A stretch of DNA of 64,000 nucleotides from JAIXWP01 sp964428835 (GCA_964428835.1 CAYRZQ010000008.1:1-64000); one strand, 5' to 3'. Shown: positions 23,480-33,180, counted from the stretch's first letter. Numbers and translations: made by a program. The notes: generated from the letters alone by a model not told the origin.

Positions 23480-26400
23480 TTAGAAGCGATCCAAATCAAC
23501 TGGTCTCAATACACCAAACCACTTGAGTATTTTCTCTCCTACGCCTGGTACCTCGATGTGTATAATGTAAGTACCACTACCAATTGGAATGTTCTTTTCA
23601 TTTTTCAAATCCCAATCAAGTGAAGTTGTAGGATCAGCCTTTCTGTACTGTCTGATTTGAGTACCGTTCATATCGAAGATAGTAATGGTACAGGTTTGAG
23701 GTAGATTGGTAATCTTAACTCGGTTATCCAACTTACCGGTTTCATATGTACTGAAAGCGTAATAAGGGTTAGGCACAATATTGATTTGGTTGAGTTCGTC
23801 CTCTTGAACTTCCAAACTTGCAACGGTTGGGTTCAGCCCCTTGGTGGTGAATCTATATAAGTTTCTCCATAGGTTTTGAGCCCCATCTGCCTCAGGAGTA
23901 TTTAAAGAAGGCACAGTAGAAGACCATCTTCTGTATGGACGTGTTACTCTTAAGCTAACAGTCGCTTCGCCTGGCACGATTCCTTGTTCAGGCGACAAGA
24001 GTCCTTCCGCTAATGCAGAACCAATCCACGAGCAAGAAGTCCAAAGAAGTTTGTAGTTCGTTAAATTGTTACTACCACCGCTCAATGCACCATTGAAATT
24101 GGTTGCATTGTGCACGTTGTAGAAGAATTTACAAGAGTCATATCTTGGCATGAAGTTATTCGCGTTACCTGGAAGTTGCTCTAGGCGGGCATTTCTGAAT
24201 ACGTAGATCCAGTGCTGACCTCCAAAGTATGTTTGAGAACCGTCTGGGCTAGATAGATTTGAAGTTGGATTCCAAATCATATCACGACCATTTTCGCTTG
24301 CTAACCAAGAGTCTTCGCCGAAGGCCATGTTCAATCTTTCACCTGTGTTGAGATCGATGGCATAACCTGGGAACCAACCCATACCTGTTGGCTGAAGACC
24401 ATTTAATGTACCCTCAGCGTCATTATATCCAGCTTGTCCTGCGCGTCTTCCGTTTTTATCCACAGAAGGAGCTCTTCTAAGTTGATTTTTTACAAAGCGA
24501 ATATTATCTGTACCAGCCACAAAACCTTGAGCAAGATTCACGTCGGTCTGCATTTCCAGAACCGCGCATCTCGTCCATTTAGATTTATCTGGAGTGAATA
24601 CGATATCAACGTTATTCATACGCTCAAATCTTGCCATAGGTCGACCAGCAGCGGCATAGCCTTGTGGGCTATTTTGCCAGTTGGTTCCGATAGTAAAGCC
24701 AGTAGGTCCATTGTAGTTTGACATCGATATATAACCATTCAATGGAGCCGCGTTATTTACTATTGTATCATTGGTCGCTTGAGAGAACGAAGCAAGTCCA
24801 TAAGGAGCCCAAGTGCCTCCAAGGATATTTTCATAAATCTGATTCGGGTCTGCTACTGGTAATGGCAATCCACCCTGAGCGCTTGTGAATATTGAATTGA
24901 TGTCATAGTCTGCAAACACGTTCTCAGCAAATGAAGCCTCAGTATTAACAGCGTCTGTTCCAGAACGAATCCAGTTGAAAGAAACAGGACCTTCTTCATC
25001 GCTTATTCCAAACAACCATGGGAAGGTAATATTCCTATAACTGATACCTTGGAAGAGAACTTCTGGAAGCAATTCTGGGAATTCTGGTGAAACGATATTC
25101 GACTCATATTGTCCCCAAGTAACGGCGATTCCATAATCAAGGATTACATCTTCACTTGCCACTTTGAATGACTTGTAATGTGGAATCACCTCTCCATTAG
25201 TTAGGTTGGTGAGCTCCCAGAAAAGAGAATCTGGATTGGTCTCATTGATTGTTTCGTCGCCAGTTAATTTGAGTTCCCACTCAGCATCTTGAACACGAAG
25301 TGGATCAATAACTACAACTGAAACAGGACTTCCTCCTCCAATATAAGTTGGTGTTGGATCGAATCCATTTTCTACTATTTCAGCTTGTGATTCAGGAGTC
25401 AGGAATAGGATATTGTTACCGTTTCCTTGTCCTTCAATCTGGGTGATAGCAATACCTTGACCGTATGCAGAGTTTTGGGTAATGCCATTCATTGGAGCTC
25501 TCGGAATACCGGTGTAAACGATAATCTCACCTGTTGCAGCTTTACGCGAAGAAATGAAAGATCGTGACTGACCATTACGAGTAGCCGGGTTATACTCTAA
25601 ATAGTTATTATAACCGTAGGCTATTGCCATAAAGTAATAAGACTTGTGATTAACCAAAGCGTTTTGTCCTTGAGCGAAAGCGTCTGTAGTAATACGCACA
25701 GATCTCGTGATACCTTCATTATTACCTTGAACTTTTAAAGTTGGTATGATTAGGCCGCTCTCAGCATTGAACTCATAGTTAACGATATCTTCAACTTCGT
25801 TAGCAACATCAGTTTGGAAGATAAGGCGTGCCTTGGTAGGATCATTCAATTCTTCTGGTCCAACTTCAGCATTAGCGAGCTGATAAACCAAGTAACCTTC
25901 GAACTGATATGAGCGCTGTTCGTTGGTGAATGTTAGGCCAAGTGAGTTGATAGATTCAGGAATTGAAGCGTCAAATTCGCTGTAACCTTCGAGATAGTTA
26001 TTACTAATGGTATTCTCGTTGGAGAGCATCAATATAAGCTCATTCTCTAACTCGCGAATAGTAACATCCGGAGCATCAGGACCCGATACAAGTTCGAAAC
26101 AGTTATCGAACAAAGCTTGTGCTTTGTCGTCAGCATCTTTCAAAAGATTAACCGAAGCTCTTGCTTCACCATCGAAACTGCGCGCCCATACAACACCAAC
26201 TGTGATGTTGTTGTAGTCGCCAGGCTCAAGGGTGAATGGACCTGCAGATTGAATGAAACGACGGTCTCCAGGAGGGTTTCCGCTACCAGTTAAAACGGTC
26301 TCAGACCACGCAGGTACGGGAGTACCATTTGTACCCCAGTTGAATGGATCTGTATCAGAAGGGAACATGTAGTCCGCCTCAATCTCTGTGGCGCCAGGGC

Positions 26401-27772
26401 TGTCTGCCACACCGGTACCACCATAAAGCATAATTGATCCATTTCTCCAAATACCTCTCATGTAGTTGTAGTAGTCTGAGGCATTATCAGGGTCACCATT
26501 GATTGGGTTTGTTCCAATGTTGTAGTAAACGAAACGTCTCATACCAAAACGCTCGTTATCTATAATGTCGTCACCGTAACCAATACCTAGTCCCTTGTAA
26601 GGAATACCGCCTTCTGCTTGAGCTTGACCGATGTCAGAAGTAAGAGGGTTATCACGACCGTCAGCATCTTGGTATGGACCTTCGAAGAAGTCAACACCTA
26701 CAGCTGGAGGGTTTTCTCCATAACCATTTGAACCAGAGCCCGCTTCGTCGGTGTTATCACCGTTATAACAGTAACCTAAACCACGTTGAACGTCGCAACC
26801 AACATAGTCATCTGCTGCAAATCCTAAGTCTGGGTCAACCCAGCTACCGAAATAAGTATTCTGAAGAGTTTGAGATCCACGGTTGATCAATACATAGTTA
26901 TAGAAAGTCATGTTGTTGATTTCGTCGTTTGTAGTGAAAGCAAACGCCTGTGCACGAATTTCCATACCGATAGGCTGACCTAGCGATTCAGAGTGAACGT
27001 TACCTTTATCATTGAAGATCCAGTAGTAAGTTTGGTCACCAAACAAAGGTACCACGCTCTCACGATTACGTGTGCGACAATCTACCTCTTTCAAGAAGTC
27101 ATACCAAGGATAGTCACCTTGTGATGGATCATAAAGAAGGTCATTGTCATAATCGTAGAAAGGTGCTAGATAAAAATCTTGTCCTGCACCAGGATCACCT
27201 TGAGCTGGATAGCTATTAAAGTAAGCAGGAATTTGATAGCTTGCACAATCCCCTTCTCCGCTTGTGATACAATCGAAATATGCGCGATGCAATTGAGCAT
27301 CTTGACGAAGACTTATAAAGAACTTGTCATACTCAGCGCAAACATCTGTTGTAACCTCAGCTGTACCGTCTGTGGTAAGCGGTCCAGGCCAGTAGTCATT
27401 ACCATCAGCGCGGAAAGTAACCGCAGCTAATTTAAGCTGACCATCAGGCGACTGTCCACCCATCCAAAGAGCTCCAGAGTAAAGTGAACTAACACCTCCT
27501 CCTTTAGGTACTTCGTAGTAAGCTCGGCTTGTAGCGCGATCCTGCCACATCGAACCACCTGTTTCAATCTTAGCACGAACATTATTCCATTCAAGGTCAG
27601 CCCTGGCCTGCGCTGGAGCGCAAGCAGCCGCTCTTGTACCAAGATGCTCCGTGCGACGTGGGTCATTGGCAGTGGTCATACCACTTCCGTTTGCTCCCAT
27701 GTAGCGCATAGCGCTAGCTTGGCTAGTAATTACAATGACGAGTGCGAGTAAACTAAATTGTTTGATGCTCAT
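23480..27772 (-). CDS. Giant secreted protein (about 1430 residues) with T9SS-like C-terminus
   Basis: The signal peptide is MSIKQFSLLALVIVITSQASA if ATG 27772 is used; the frame also extends to an ATG at 27808. The N-terminal region contains AYYEVPKGGGVSSLYSGALWMGG, AAVTFRADGNDYWPGPL and LAPFYDYDNDLLYDPSQGDYPWYDF, segments I associate with a conserved large Bacteroidota secreted family of unknown function. The last ~90 residues (NIVPNPYYAFSTYETGK, KITNLPQTCTITIFDMNG, IIHIEVPGVGEKILKWFG) form a FlgD/T9SS-like C-terminal Ig module. No enzyme motif is seen. The gene lies between a TonB-dependent receptor (42 nt) and a PorV-like barrel (29 nt), so the three are probably one operon. Its size and position suggest surface display, possibly as a ligand-handling partner of the receptor. 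Confidence 0.8.
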   Translation of the reverse strand: MSIKQFSLLALVIVITSQASAMRYMGANGSGMTTANDPRRTEHLGTRAAACAPAQARADLEWNNVRAKIETGGSMWQDRATSRAYYEVPKGGGVSSLYSGALWMGGQSPDGQLKLAAVTFRADGNDYWPGPLTTDGTAEVTTDVCAEYDKFFISLRQDAQLHRAYFDCITSGEGDCASYQIPAYFNSYPAQGDPGAGQDFYLAPFYDYDNDLLYDPSQGDYPWYDFLKEVDCRTRNRESVVPLFGDQTYYWIFNDKGNVHSESLGQPIGMEIRAQAFAFTTNDEINNMTFYNYVLINRGSQTLQNTYFGSWVDPDLGFAADDYVGCDVQRGLGYCYNGDNTDEAGSGSNGYGENPPAVGVDFFEGPYQDADGRDNPLTSDIGQAQAEGGIPYKGLGIGYGDDIIDNERFGMRRFVYYNIGTNPINGDPDNASDYYNYMRGIWRNGSIMLYGGTGVADSPGATEIEADYMFPSDTDPFNWGTNGTPVPAWSETVLTGSGNPPGDRRFIQSAGPFTLEPGDYNNITVGVVWARSFDGEARASVNLLKDADDKAQALFDNCFELVSGPDAPDVTIRELENELILMLSNENTISNNYLEGYSEFDASIPESINSLGLTFTNEQRSYQFEGYLVYQLANAEVGPEELNDPTKARLIFQTDVANEVEDIVNYEFNAESGLIIPTLKVQGNNEGITRSVRITTDAFAQGQNALVNHKSYYFMAIAYGYNNYLEYNPATRNGQSRSFISSRKAATGEIIVYTGIPRAPMNGITQNSAYGQGIAITQIEGQGNGNNILFLTPESQAEIVENGFDPTPTYIGGGSPVSVVVIDPLRVQDAEWELKLTGDETINETNPDSLFWELTNLTNGEVIPHYKSFKVASEDVILDYGIAVTWGQYESNIVSPEFPELLPEVLFQGISYRNITFPWLFGISDEEGPVSFNWIRSGTDAVNTEASFAENVFADYDINSIFTSAQGGLPLPVADPNQIYENILGGTWAPYGLASFSQATNDTIVNNAAPLNGYISMSNYNGPTGFTIGTNWQNSPQGYAAAGRPMARFERMNNVDIVFTPDKSKWTRCAVLEMQTDVNLAQGFVAGTDNIRFVKNQLRRAPSVDKNGRRAGQAGYNDAEGTLNGLQPTGMGWFPGYAIDLNTGERLNMAFGEDSWLASENGRDMIWNPTSNLSSPDGSQTYFGGQHWIYVFRNARLEQLPGNANNFMPRYDSCKFFYNVHNATNFNGALSGGSNNLTNYKLLWTSCSWIGSALAEGLLSPEQGIVPGEATVSLRVTRPYRRWSSTVPSLNTPEADGAQNLWRNLYRFTTKGLNPTVASLEVQEDELNQINIVPNPYYAFSTYETGKLDNRVKITNLPQTCTITIFDMNGTQIRQYRKADPTTSLDWDLKNEKNIPIGSGTYIIHIEVPGVGEKILKWFGVLRPVDLDRF

Positions 27773-27814
27773 TATCTTTCCTCGATTAAAATTCATTTTT
27801 CTTTTCACAAATCA

Positions 27815-30800
27815 TTAAAAGTCAAAACGTACCCCAAGTCTTATTTGACGTGGTGCGGCTAGATTGTAAGGGTTATCCACGAACATTCTATAGAAATTAC
27901 GGAATGAGTCTGGATTATTTTGCGTATTAATGAATGCTGATGAAGCAGCAGCAGCCAAATAACCATCATCGTCAGGAGTACCAGTATAACGGTAAACGCT
28001 GTTGATGTTTCTTGTGTTCAATAGGTTCACAACCCAGAAGTAAACATTCAAATTAGTAACCTTCTTCTTCTCTTCTGACTTACCAAATGTCAAAGTGAAG
28101 TTTCTGTCTAATTGCAAGTCAACGTTGAACTGCCAAGGCAAACGTGCTCCGTTCAAGCTACCTTTTGTTGCTGGAGCTAATTCACCAGTAATAGGAGTTG
28201 CGAACTGTTGTGCTGTATATGGAGTACCTGAACCAAGGTTGGCGATGATATTCGCTCCTGTATTTTCAAACACCTTTTTACCAAACCATACTGGTCCGTT
28301 GTAATCAGCACCTTCTCCATAACGATAGTCGAGGGTAGTGATAATTCTGTGGCGTTGGTCAAAGTTTACAGGGTTAACGTTTCTCAAGTTTGGAAGACCA
28401 TTGTTGATCAATGCCAACTGAGTGCTTGTAGTAGAACCAGTACCATCAGCAAACTGAAGGGTATATGAAGTTTTAATCCAAATATTACCGGTCTTTCTCA
28501 AGTCATAGGTAAGAGTCAAACCTTTAACAGTACCAAAGTCGAGGTTGCCGAAAGTTCTGTAAGTAACAGGGTAAGCACCAACGAAGCTTCTAACCTGAAT
28601 CATATCACGCAATTCACGATAAAATGCTTCGAGCTTGATACTTGAACTTCTTGAAAGGATCTGTTGGAAACCAAGCGCATAGTCAACAGTTTTCTCAGGT
28701 CTCAAATCCGGATTGTTGATGAAACCAGTAATGTTGGTGATATAGAAATAATCGGTTGGATTGAATCTATTCGCTTCAGTCGGTCTTTGTGTCAAGATAT
28801 CATAGTGAGCAAAGAATAACGCTTCATCAGAAATAGGGAACGAGAAGGCGATACGAGGCATTACGTTTACAGCAGGATTGTAATCTCTGAATGCTGCAGA
28901 TGTCAATGTGCCTGGAGTTCCTTGGAGCAGTGGATTAAGGTTGCCGCTTGAACCAACTGTCGTAATAGGATCAGTTACCACTTGGCCTAATGCATTGTAC
29001 CATGTGTCACCGTTACGGAAACCTGTTACTGCTGTAGGATTGTTGACGTCATTAACATAGACTACATAATCATTTCCAATATTCGATGGAGCGCGATAGT
29101 CACCTCCGAATTTAGAGAAGTCGGCCTCACCAACAGTTGTTCCTACTCCTACTACATAAGGGTCACGAAGAACAGGCTGGTTGGCATCAAATCTGTCGAT
29201 ACGAAGACCAACGTTGAAAATCAAGTCATCGAACGCAAACTTATCCATGATATAACCACTGGTATAGATTGGCTCGAAAGCTCCGATAGAACGACTGAAG
29301 TAATTTCTGCCACCAATAGAATATTGATCTTGGAAGAAATCATCAATGGTTGGACGACCTCTCACACGATTTCCTGCATGATCATATCCAAAATAAGTTA
29401 CTAAGCTGTTGTTACCACCTTGGTTCAACAAGTCTTCTGCTCCAAACATCGAAAGCTCGAGGAGTTCAGGATTGATATTATCAAGATTGATGAAGTCTGT
29501 TCCGTTTACATCCAAACCAAGTGACTCTCTTAGGCGATAGTCAAATTCGAATTGATTTTCACCAAGGATACGATCGAAGTAAACATAAGAAAAGCCATCG
29601 ACAACAACTGTTGTAGAATCGTAGTCTGTTCCAGGCGCGTTATCAAACTGCTGAATATGGCTGTTGGTATACAAGCGTCCCACTTCCCAAAGTCCAACAG
29701 GCGCCAAGAAGTAACCAGCGTCTCTTCTTTGTTCAAACTCAAATCCAAGTTCTAAAGCGTGGTTTCCTACGTCTGCAGATCCACGTCCGCTTACACGGAA
29801 CTGTGTAGTCAAGGACTCGCTGAAGTTATTGTTTTGTGTACCGATGTAATTCCAGAGATTATAAGTTCTATCTGGAGCCTCACCGTTCAACAAACCATTA
29901 CCCGTTCTGATATTTTCAATATTCGCGTAAGGGTTGAAAGTAATTTGATCAACAAGTGCGGGACTGTTGATGAATACTTCATTTGGATTTCTAATAATGT
30001 TTCCATTGTCGTCAGTAATAACATCAAGGATGTTTTGACTAACAGGAAGACTAAAGAATTGGCTAGTTAAAATAGCGGTTTCAGGATTGAACGAAGATGG
30101 GGTGTAGAATATATTAACGTTTTGAACCCCAGTTTGTCTGAAGTAGTTTCCGTTAAATTCATATGAATTACCTCTAATTTGATCGAAGAAACCGAGGTGA
30201 CCATATTTGAAAACATCATCTCTGTGCGATTCATCTTCTCTTCTTCTCAAGTTACGGCTATAGTCAACCATGATTGAGTAGAATACGTTCTTCAAATTAT
30301 TGGCGGATGATTCTTTACCTTCTGAGTTTCTGAAGCGCTGGCTGATTTTAGCATAGGCTCTCCAGTCGAAATCAGTAGCTAACTGATTGTTGTCCCAGTT
30401 CATCAACATGTTTCTGTAAGAGAATTCATTTGCTCTTCTGAAAGCTCCTGTTCCTCCTAAAGTGAATGTAACGTTTTCAGATAGGTTGAAGTCTAATTTA
30501 GCAACAAAATTTGCAGAACGATCTCTTGCATTAAGGTTGGTTCTAACTTGCTCGAAATCGTTTGGAGTCAAGAAGTCAGCATTGTATAGGATACCTAAGC
30601 TAGCAGGGTTGAATCTAATTGGATCATTAATGAGTCTTTGACGAACATCGTCTTTGATCTTGTAGTTGCCACCAAACGCAGGGTTTGGATCGATAACATC
30701 GGTGTAGTTACCAGAAACGAAGAAACCAATAATAGGACGAATCTTTTTGCCTTCTGAATCCTTTTTAAAGAGAATAGGACCAGAAAGTGAACCTTCGATA

Positions 30801-31576
30801 AGGTTATATCCAAAGCGGTCTAAACCTACAGCGCCGTCGCCGCTCTTAAAACCGGAAGTGATAAGTTCAAGTCCCCCTGTGTAAGTAGCGGAAGCGCTTC
30901 TTAGTGCAACGTTGATAACACCACCAGTAGCGTCACCGATGCTTGCGGGAATACCACCTGTTATTACCGATACTTCTTCGATTGCTGACTTTGGAAGAGC
31001 TGTACTACCTCTTACTTTGATACCGTCGATATATACCCATGTAGAACCAGTTCTTGCACCACGAATAGAAATACCTCCGCCAGTTCCTGCAGAGTTAACA
31101 CCCGCAACTGTACCGGCAAGACCACCAATATCACGGCTTGGCATTTTCGCAATTTCTTCACGAGTCACCGTTCCTCCCGACGCACCACCATCTTTATCGA
31201 TAAGTGGCACCTTATAGTCAACGATTTCAATGGTTTGAAGTTCAGATCCAGAACTCAACTCCGCGTTGGCTTCTTGGATTTTACCATTAGAAATTGGAAC
31301 ACCCTTGATGGTTTGTGAAGCATATCCAACCATAGAGATCTGGACATCGTATGTTCCAGGGTCAATAGGCTTGATGGTGTATTTACCGTCGAAATCAGTT
31401 GTTCCACCAGTAATCAAATTACCGTTAAGGAATACAACTACATTCGCGAAAGGCACGGGCTCTTTGGTGTCTTTGTCCGTGACTTTACCTCGTAGTGTTC
31501 CGCCGGAGGCCTGTGCAAAGGCTCCAGTGACTGCGGATAACATGAGTGCTAATAACAAGTAAACTTTTCTCTGCAT
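27815..31576 (-). CDS. TonB-dependent receptor with carboxypeptidase-regulatory-like N-terminus
   Basis: 1253 residues. Signal peptide 1-21, then a carboxypeptidase-D-regulatory-like beta domain (about 25-110: GTLRGKVTDKDTKEPVPFANVVV, GKYTIKPIDPGTYDVQISMVGY), a plug domain (about 130-225: SRDIGGLAGTVAGVN, GGISIRGARTGSTWVYIDG, ASIGDATGGVINV), and a long barrel ending in IRLGVRFDF with terminal Phe. This is the SusC-like or OmpA-related transporter layout of Bacteroidota, but no SusD gene adjoins; a giant T9SS protein and a PorV-like barrel follow instead. The extra barrel length implies large extracellular loops. The ligand is unknown. Its upstream region carries a TTGTAA/TTACAA inverted repeat and a possible promoter box at 31772-31779. 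Confidence 0.92.
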   Translation of the reverse strand: MQRKVYLLLALMLSAVTGAFAQASGGTLRGKVTDKDTKEPVPFANVVVFLNGNLITGGTTDFDGKYTIKPIDPGTYDVQISMVGYASQTIKGVPISNGKIQEANAELSSGSELQTIEIVDYKVPLIDKDGGASGGTVTREEIAKMPSRDIGGLAGTVAGVNSAGTGGGISIRGARTGSTWVYIDGIKVRGSTALPKSAIEEVSVITGGIPASIGDATGGVINVALRSASATYTGGLELITSGFKSGDGAVGLDRFGYNLIEGSLSGPILFKKDSEGKKIRPIIGFFVSGNYTDVIDPNPAFGGNYKIKDDVRQRLINDPIRFNPASLGILYNADFLTPNDFEQVRTNLNARDRSANFVAKLDFNLSENVTFTLGGTGAFRRANEFSYRNMLMNWDNNQLATDFDWRAYAKISQRFRNSEGKESSANNLKNVFYSIMVDYSRNLRRREDESHRDDVFKYGHLGFFDQIRGNSYEFNGNYFRQTGVQNVNIFYTPSSFNPETAILTSQFFSLPVSQNILDVITDDNGNIIRNPNEVFINSPALVDQITFNPYANIENIRTGNGLLNGEAPDRTYNLWNYIGTQNNNFSESLTTQFRVSGRGSADVGNHALELGFEFEQRRDAGYFLAPVGLWEVGRLYTNSHIQQFDNAPGTDYDSTTVVVDGFSYVYFDRILGENQFEFDYRLRESLGLDVNGTDFINLDNINPELLELSMFGAEDLLNQGGNNSLVTYFGYDHAGNRVRGRPTIDDFFQDQYSIGGRNYFSRSIGAFEPIYTSGYIMDKFAFDDLIFNVGLRIDRFDANQPVLRDPYVVGVGTTVGEADFSKFGGDYRAPSNIGNDYVVYVNDVNNPTAVTGFRNGDTWYNALGQVVTDPITTVGSSGNLNPLLQGTPGTLTSAAFRDYNPAVNVMPRIAFSFPISDEALFFAHYDILTQRPTEANRFNPTDYFYITNITGFINNPDLRPEKTVDYALGFQQILSRSSSIKLEAFYRELRDMIQVRSFVGAYPVTYRTFGNLDFGTVKGLTLTYDLRKTGNIWIKTSYTLQFADGTGSTTSTQLALINNGLPNLRNVNPVNFDQRHRIITTLDYRYGEGADYNGPVWFGKKVFENTGANIIANLGSGTPYTAQQFATPITGELAPATKGSLNGARLPWQFNVDLQLDRNFTLTFGKSEEKKKVTNLNVYFWVVNLLNTRNINSVYRYTGTPDDDGYLAAAASSAFINTQNNPDSFRNFYRMFVDNPYNLAAPRQIRLGVRFDF

Positions 31577-31738
31577 AACAGACAGGTTAAGGTAAATCTT
31601 TTGCTGCGGTTTTTATGAAACGGCGGCTAAAATATGAAATCTTCTGTGTTTTAACGGATATTAACCAAATCGTTTTAAATCAGTTGATATCGAATATCTT
31701 ATGCCGTCTTTTCTTGTCTTTTTTGTTCTTTTGTTTCG

Positions 31739-31754
31739 TTGTAAAGGGTTACAA
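31739..31754. promoter_or_regulatory. Inverted repeat TTGTAA-N4-TTACAA upstream of the TonB receptor
   Basis: A perfect 6+6 bp inverted repeat with a 4-bp centre, the geometry of FNR/CRP-family sites. It lies 163 nt upstream of the receptor ATG in the 31577-31858 gene-free stretch. A similar repeat (N6 centre) occurs at 47421-47438; both continue with ATTC and then TTAA. Confidence 0.4.
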
Positions 31755-31771
31755 TTCGTTAAAATTCCCTT

Positions 31772-31790
31772 CAAAAATACGTCACGTGAC
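31772..31790 (-). promoter_or_regulatory. Possible receptor promoter box TATTTTTG next to palindrome GTCACGTGAC
   Basis: On the minus strand TATTTTTG (31779-31772) matches TAnnTTTG. A perfect 10-bp palindrome GTCACGTGAC (31781-31790) lies immediately upstream. Use of this box would give the receptor mRNA a leader of about 190 nt. The remainder of the gene-free stretch 31577-31858 shows no coding sequence I would accept. Confidence 0.35.
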
Positions 31791-31858
31791 AATAAATGTG
31801 GCGAATTGAGATTTGAATATTCTTGTAAATCTATACAAGTCTGTCGCCGTTTAAACAT

Positions 31859-31888
31859 GAAAAAACCCACTCATCATCGAAGTGGGTT
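31859..31888 (-). terminator. Terminator after the 99-residue Lys-rich protein gene
   Basis: An 8-bp stem, AACCCACT (31864-31871) with AGTGGGTT (31881-31888), is followed on the minus strand by a T-run (complement of 31860-31865). It lies 23 nt after the stop of the gene at 31911-32210. Confidence 0.85.
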
Positions 31889-31910
31889 GGTTGTTTTATA
31901 TTGTTGACTA

Positions 31911-32210
31911 TCAGAATTTTCTTTTTCTAAATAACCTCTTATACCAAGGTATTGTCTTTCCTTGGGAGTGTTTTTGAGCCTTTTTGAGGTTCTTTTTCAT
32001 CCTCTTCTTGGTTTCCTTCGTTTGTTTATCTTCTAAATCTTCCAAGTGTTGGAGATATTGAGCTTCCTTTTGTTTTCGCTGCTCTTCTTTTTGATCGACT
32101 GCGTTTTCGCGTGTTTGTTTATTTTTTTCCTTCGGAGGACGCTTTTGTGCATTTGCACTTAGCGCTCCAACAAGCATTAATATGATTACTAAGTGTGCGG
32201 AAATTTTCAT
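31911..32210 (-). CDS. Small secreted Lys/Glu/Gln-rich helical protein
   Basis: 99 residues. A clear signal peptide (MKISAHLVIILMLVGALSANAQ) is followed by a highly charged, Lys-rich segment (residues 23-90) predicted to form one long helix or coiled coil, and a basic terminal KRLFRKRKF. I recognise no family. It lies 19 nt after the gene at 32230-33123 on the same strand, and a strong terminator follows, so the two form a small operon. A periplasmic role with anionic partners (LPS, DNA, peptidoglycan) is only a guess from charge. Confidence 0.65.
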   Translation of the reverse strand: MKISAHLVIILMLVGALSANAQKRPPKEKNKQTRENAVDQKEEQRKQKEAQYLQHLEDLEDKQTKETKKRMKKNLKKAQKHSQGKTIPWYKRLFRKRKF

Positions 32211-32229
32211 TTGTTGTCTTCAATTGTGA

Positions 32230-33123
32230 TCAATAAAACTCATAACTGAATTTAGTTATTGTAATTGCTTTGGTGTAGAGATCTTGGTCTAAGATGGCTT
32301 CAATCAACATTTTATCCGTGTAAAGCACTTCGATCTCTTGCTCGAGCGTCGAGGCTTTATATTTCTCAAGTTTCAGCAAATTGCCAAATGGATCGTAGAA
32401 AAACAAATGCCTTGCGCTTACATCATTGTTGCCTTCTGTCCATTCAATTTTTTCGAGCCAACCTTTGTCGTTGTAGAAGTACTTTTTAGTGCGGTTGCGG
32501 TTACTCATTACAAGTTCCTCCCTTTCTGAAAGCAAGTATCCAAGAGAATTCCTGGTAGTGATGATATGCGAATATAGGAGGCCATAATTGTTGTAGCATG
32601 ATTTACGTACTACAGAGTCTGACTGACTCAAATACTTGAAAGTCTCTGAGTTGATGGCTATGCTGCTTCCTGCTTGAAGTTCTTTGGCATTAGTAGAAAC
32701 ATTCTCACTTTTTCCAAAGTCCAATCGCTCAATACGCCCTTCTTTATCATAGATAAATTTTTTCGTAAAAAAACCTCTATTGCCCTTTTCTGTGCGTATT
32801 TCCACCTCACCGAGGTCGTTGCGTTTATATTCGATTGTCATGCTGTCCACAAGGTGAAGTACGGAGCTCACCTTGTCGAGCTGCGTCAAGAGACCAACTT
32901 CATTGAAGCGATAAATAAACATGTCAGGTCTCGGATCGATAGGCCTTTGAGGTCTTTTTATTGATACACTTCCATGAATTGCTTTGACTTTATTCTGCCA
33001 AAGAAATTCTTGATTGAAGTAGTTCTCGTCTTCGAATACATTGCCTTTACGGTTGTCAATGATCTGCGCGTTCGCAGTCAGAACGGAACATATAAGAAGG
33101 AAAATCAAAGGGATTAGTCTCAT
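32230..33123 (-). CDS. Secreted protein with YD/RHS-like repeat segments
   Basis: 297 residues with a signal peptide (residues 1-19, ending TANA). The mature part has several short beta-hairpin repeats of the form Y(N/D)xxG: FNEVGLLTQLD, YKRNDLGEVEIRT, YDKEGRIERLDF, YNDKGWLEKIEW, YDPFGNLLKLEKY. These resemble the YD repeats of RHS proteins and of Bacteroidota WG/YD-type proteins. No toxin domain is present and no partner is adjacent. The promoter box TATGTTTG lies at 33188-33181. The function is unknown. Confidence 0.68.
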   Translation of the reverse strand: MRLIPLIFLLICSVLTANAQIIDNRKGNVFEDENYFNQEFLWQNKVKAIHGSVSIKRPQRPIDPRPDMFIYRFNEVGLLTQLDKVSSVLHLVDSMTIEYKRNDLGEVEIRTEKGNRGFFTKKFIYDKEGRIERLDFGKSENVSTNAKELQAGSSIAINSETFKYLSQSDSVVRKSCYNNYGLLYSHIITTRNSLGYLLSEREELVMSNRNRTKKYFYNDKGWLEKIEWTEGNNDVSARHLFFYDPFGNLLKLEKYKASTLEQEIEVLYTDKMLIEAILDQDLYTKAITITKFSYEFY

Positions 33124-33180
33124 AAAAAAATGATTACTAAAACAGTGCCCAAAACCGACTGTTTCAACTTATTCAATGCG

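Noticed and set aside
24434..24721. Plus-strand open frames opposite the 1430-residue protein and the TonB receptor (also at 30912, 31266 and others)
   Set aside because: They are shadows of long coding genes; no signal peptide, family motif or promoter supports them.
31615..31907. Short open frames in the gene-free stretch before the TonB receptor
   Set aside because: Both strands give low-complexity hydrophobic or basic frames with no homology I recognise; one runs through the terminator at 31859-31888.
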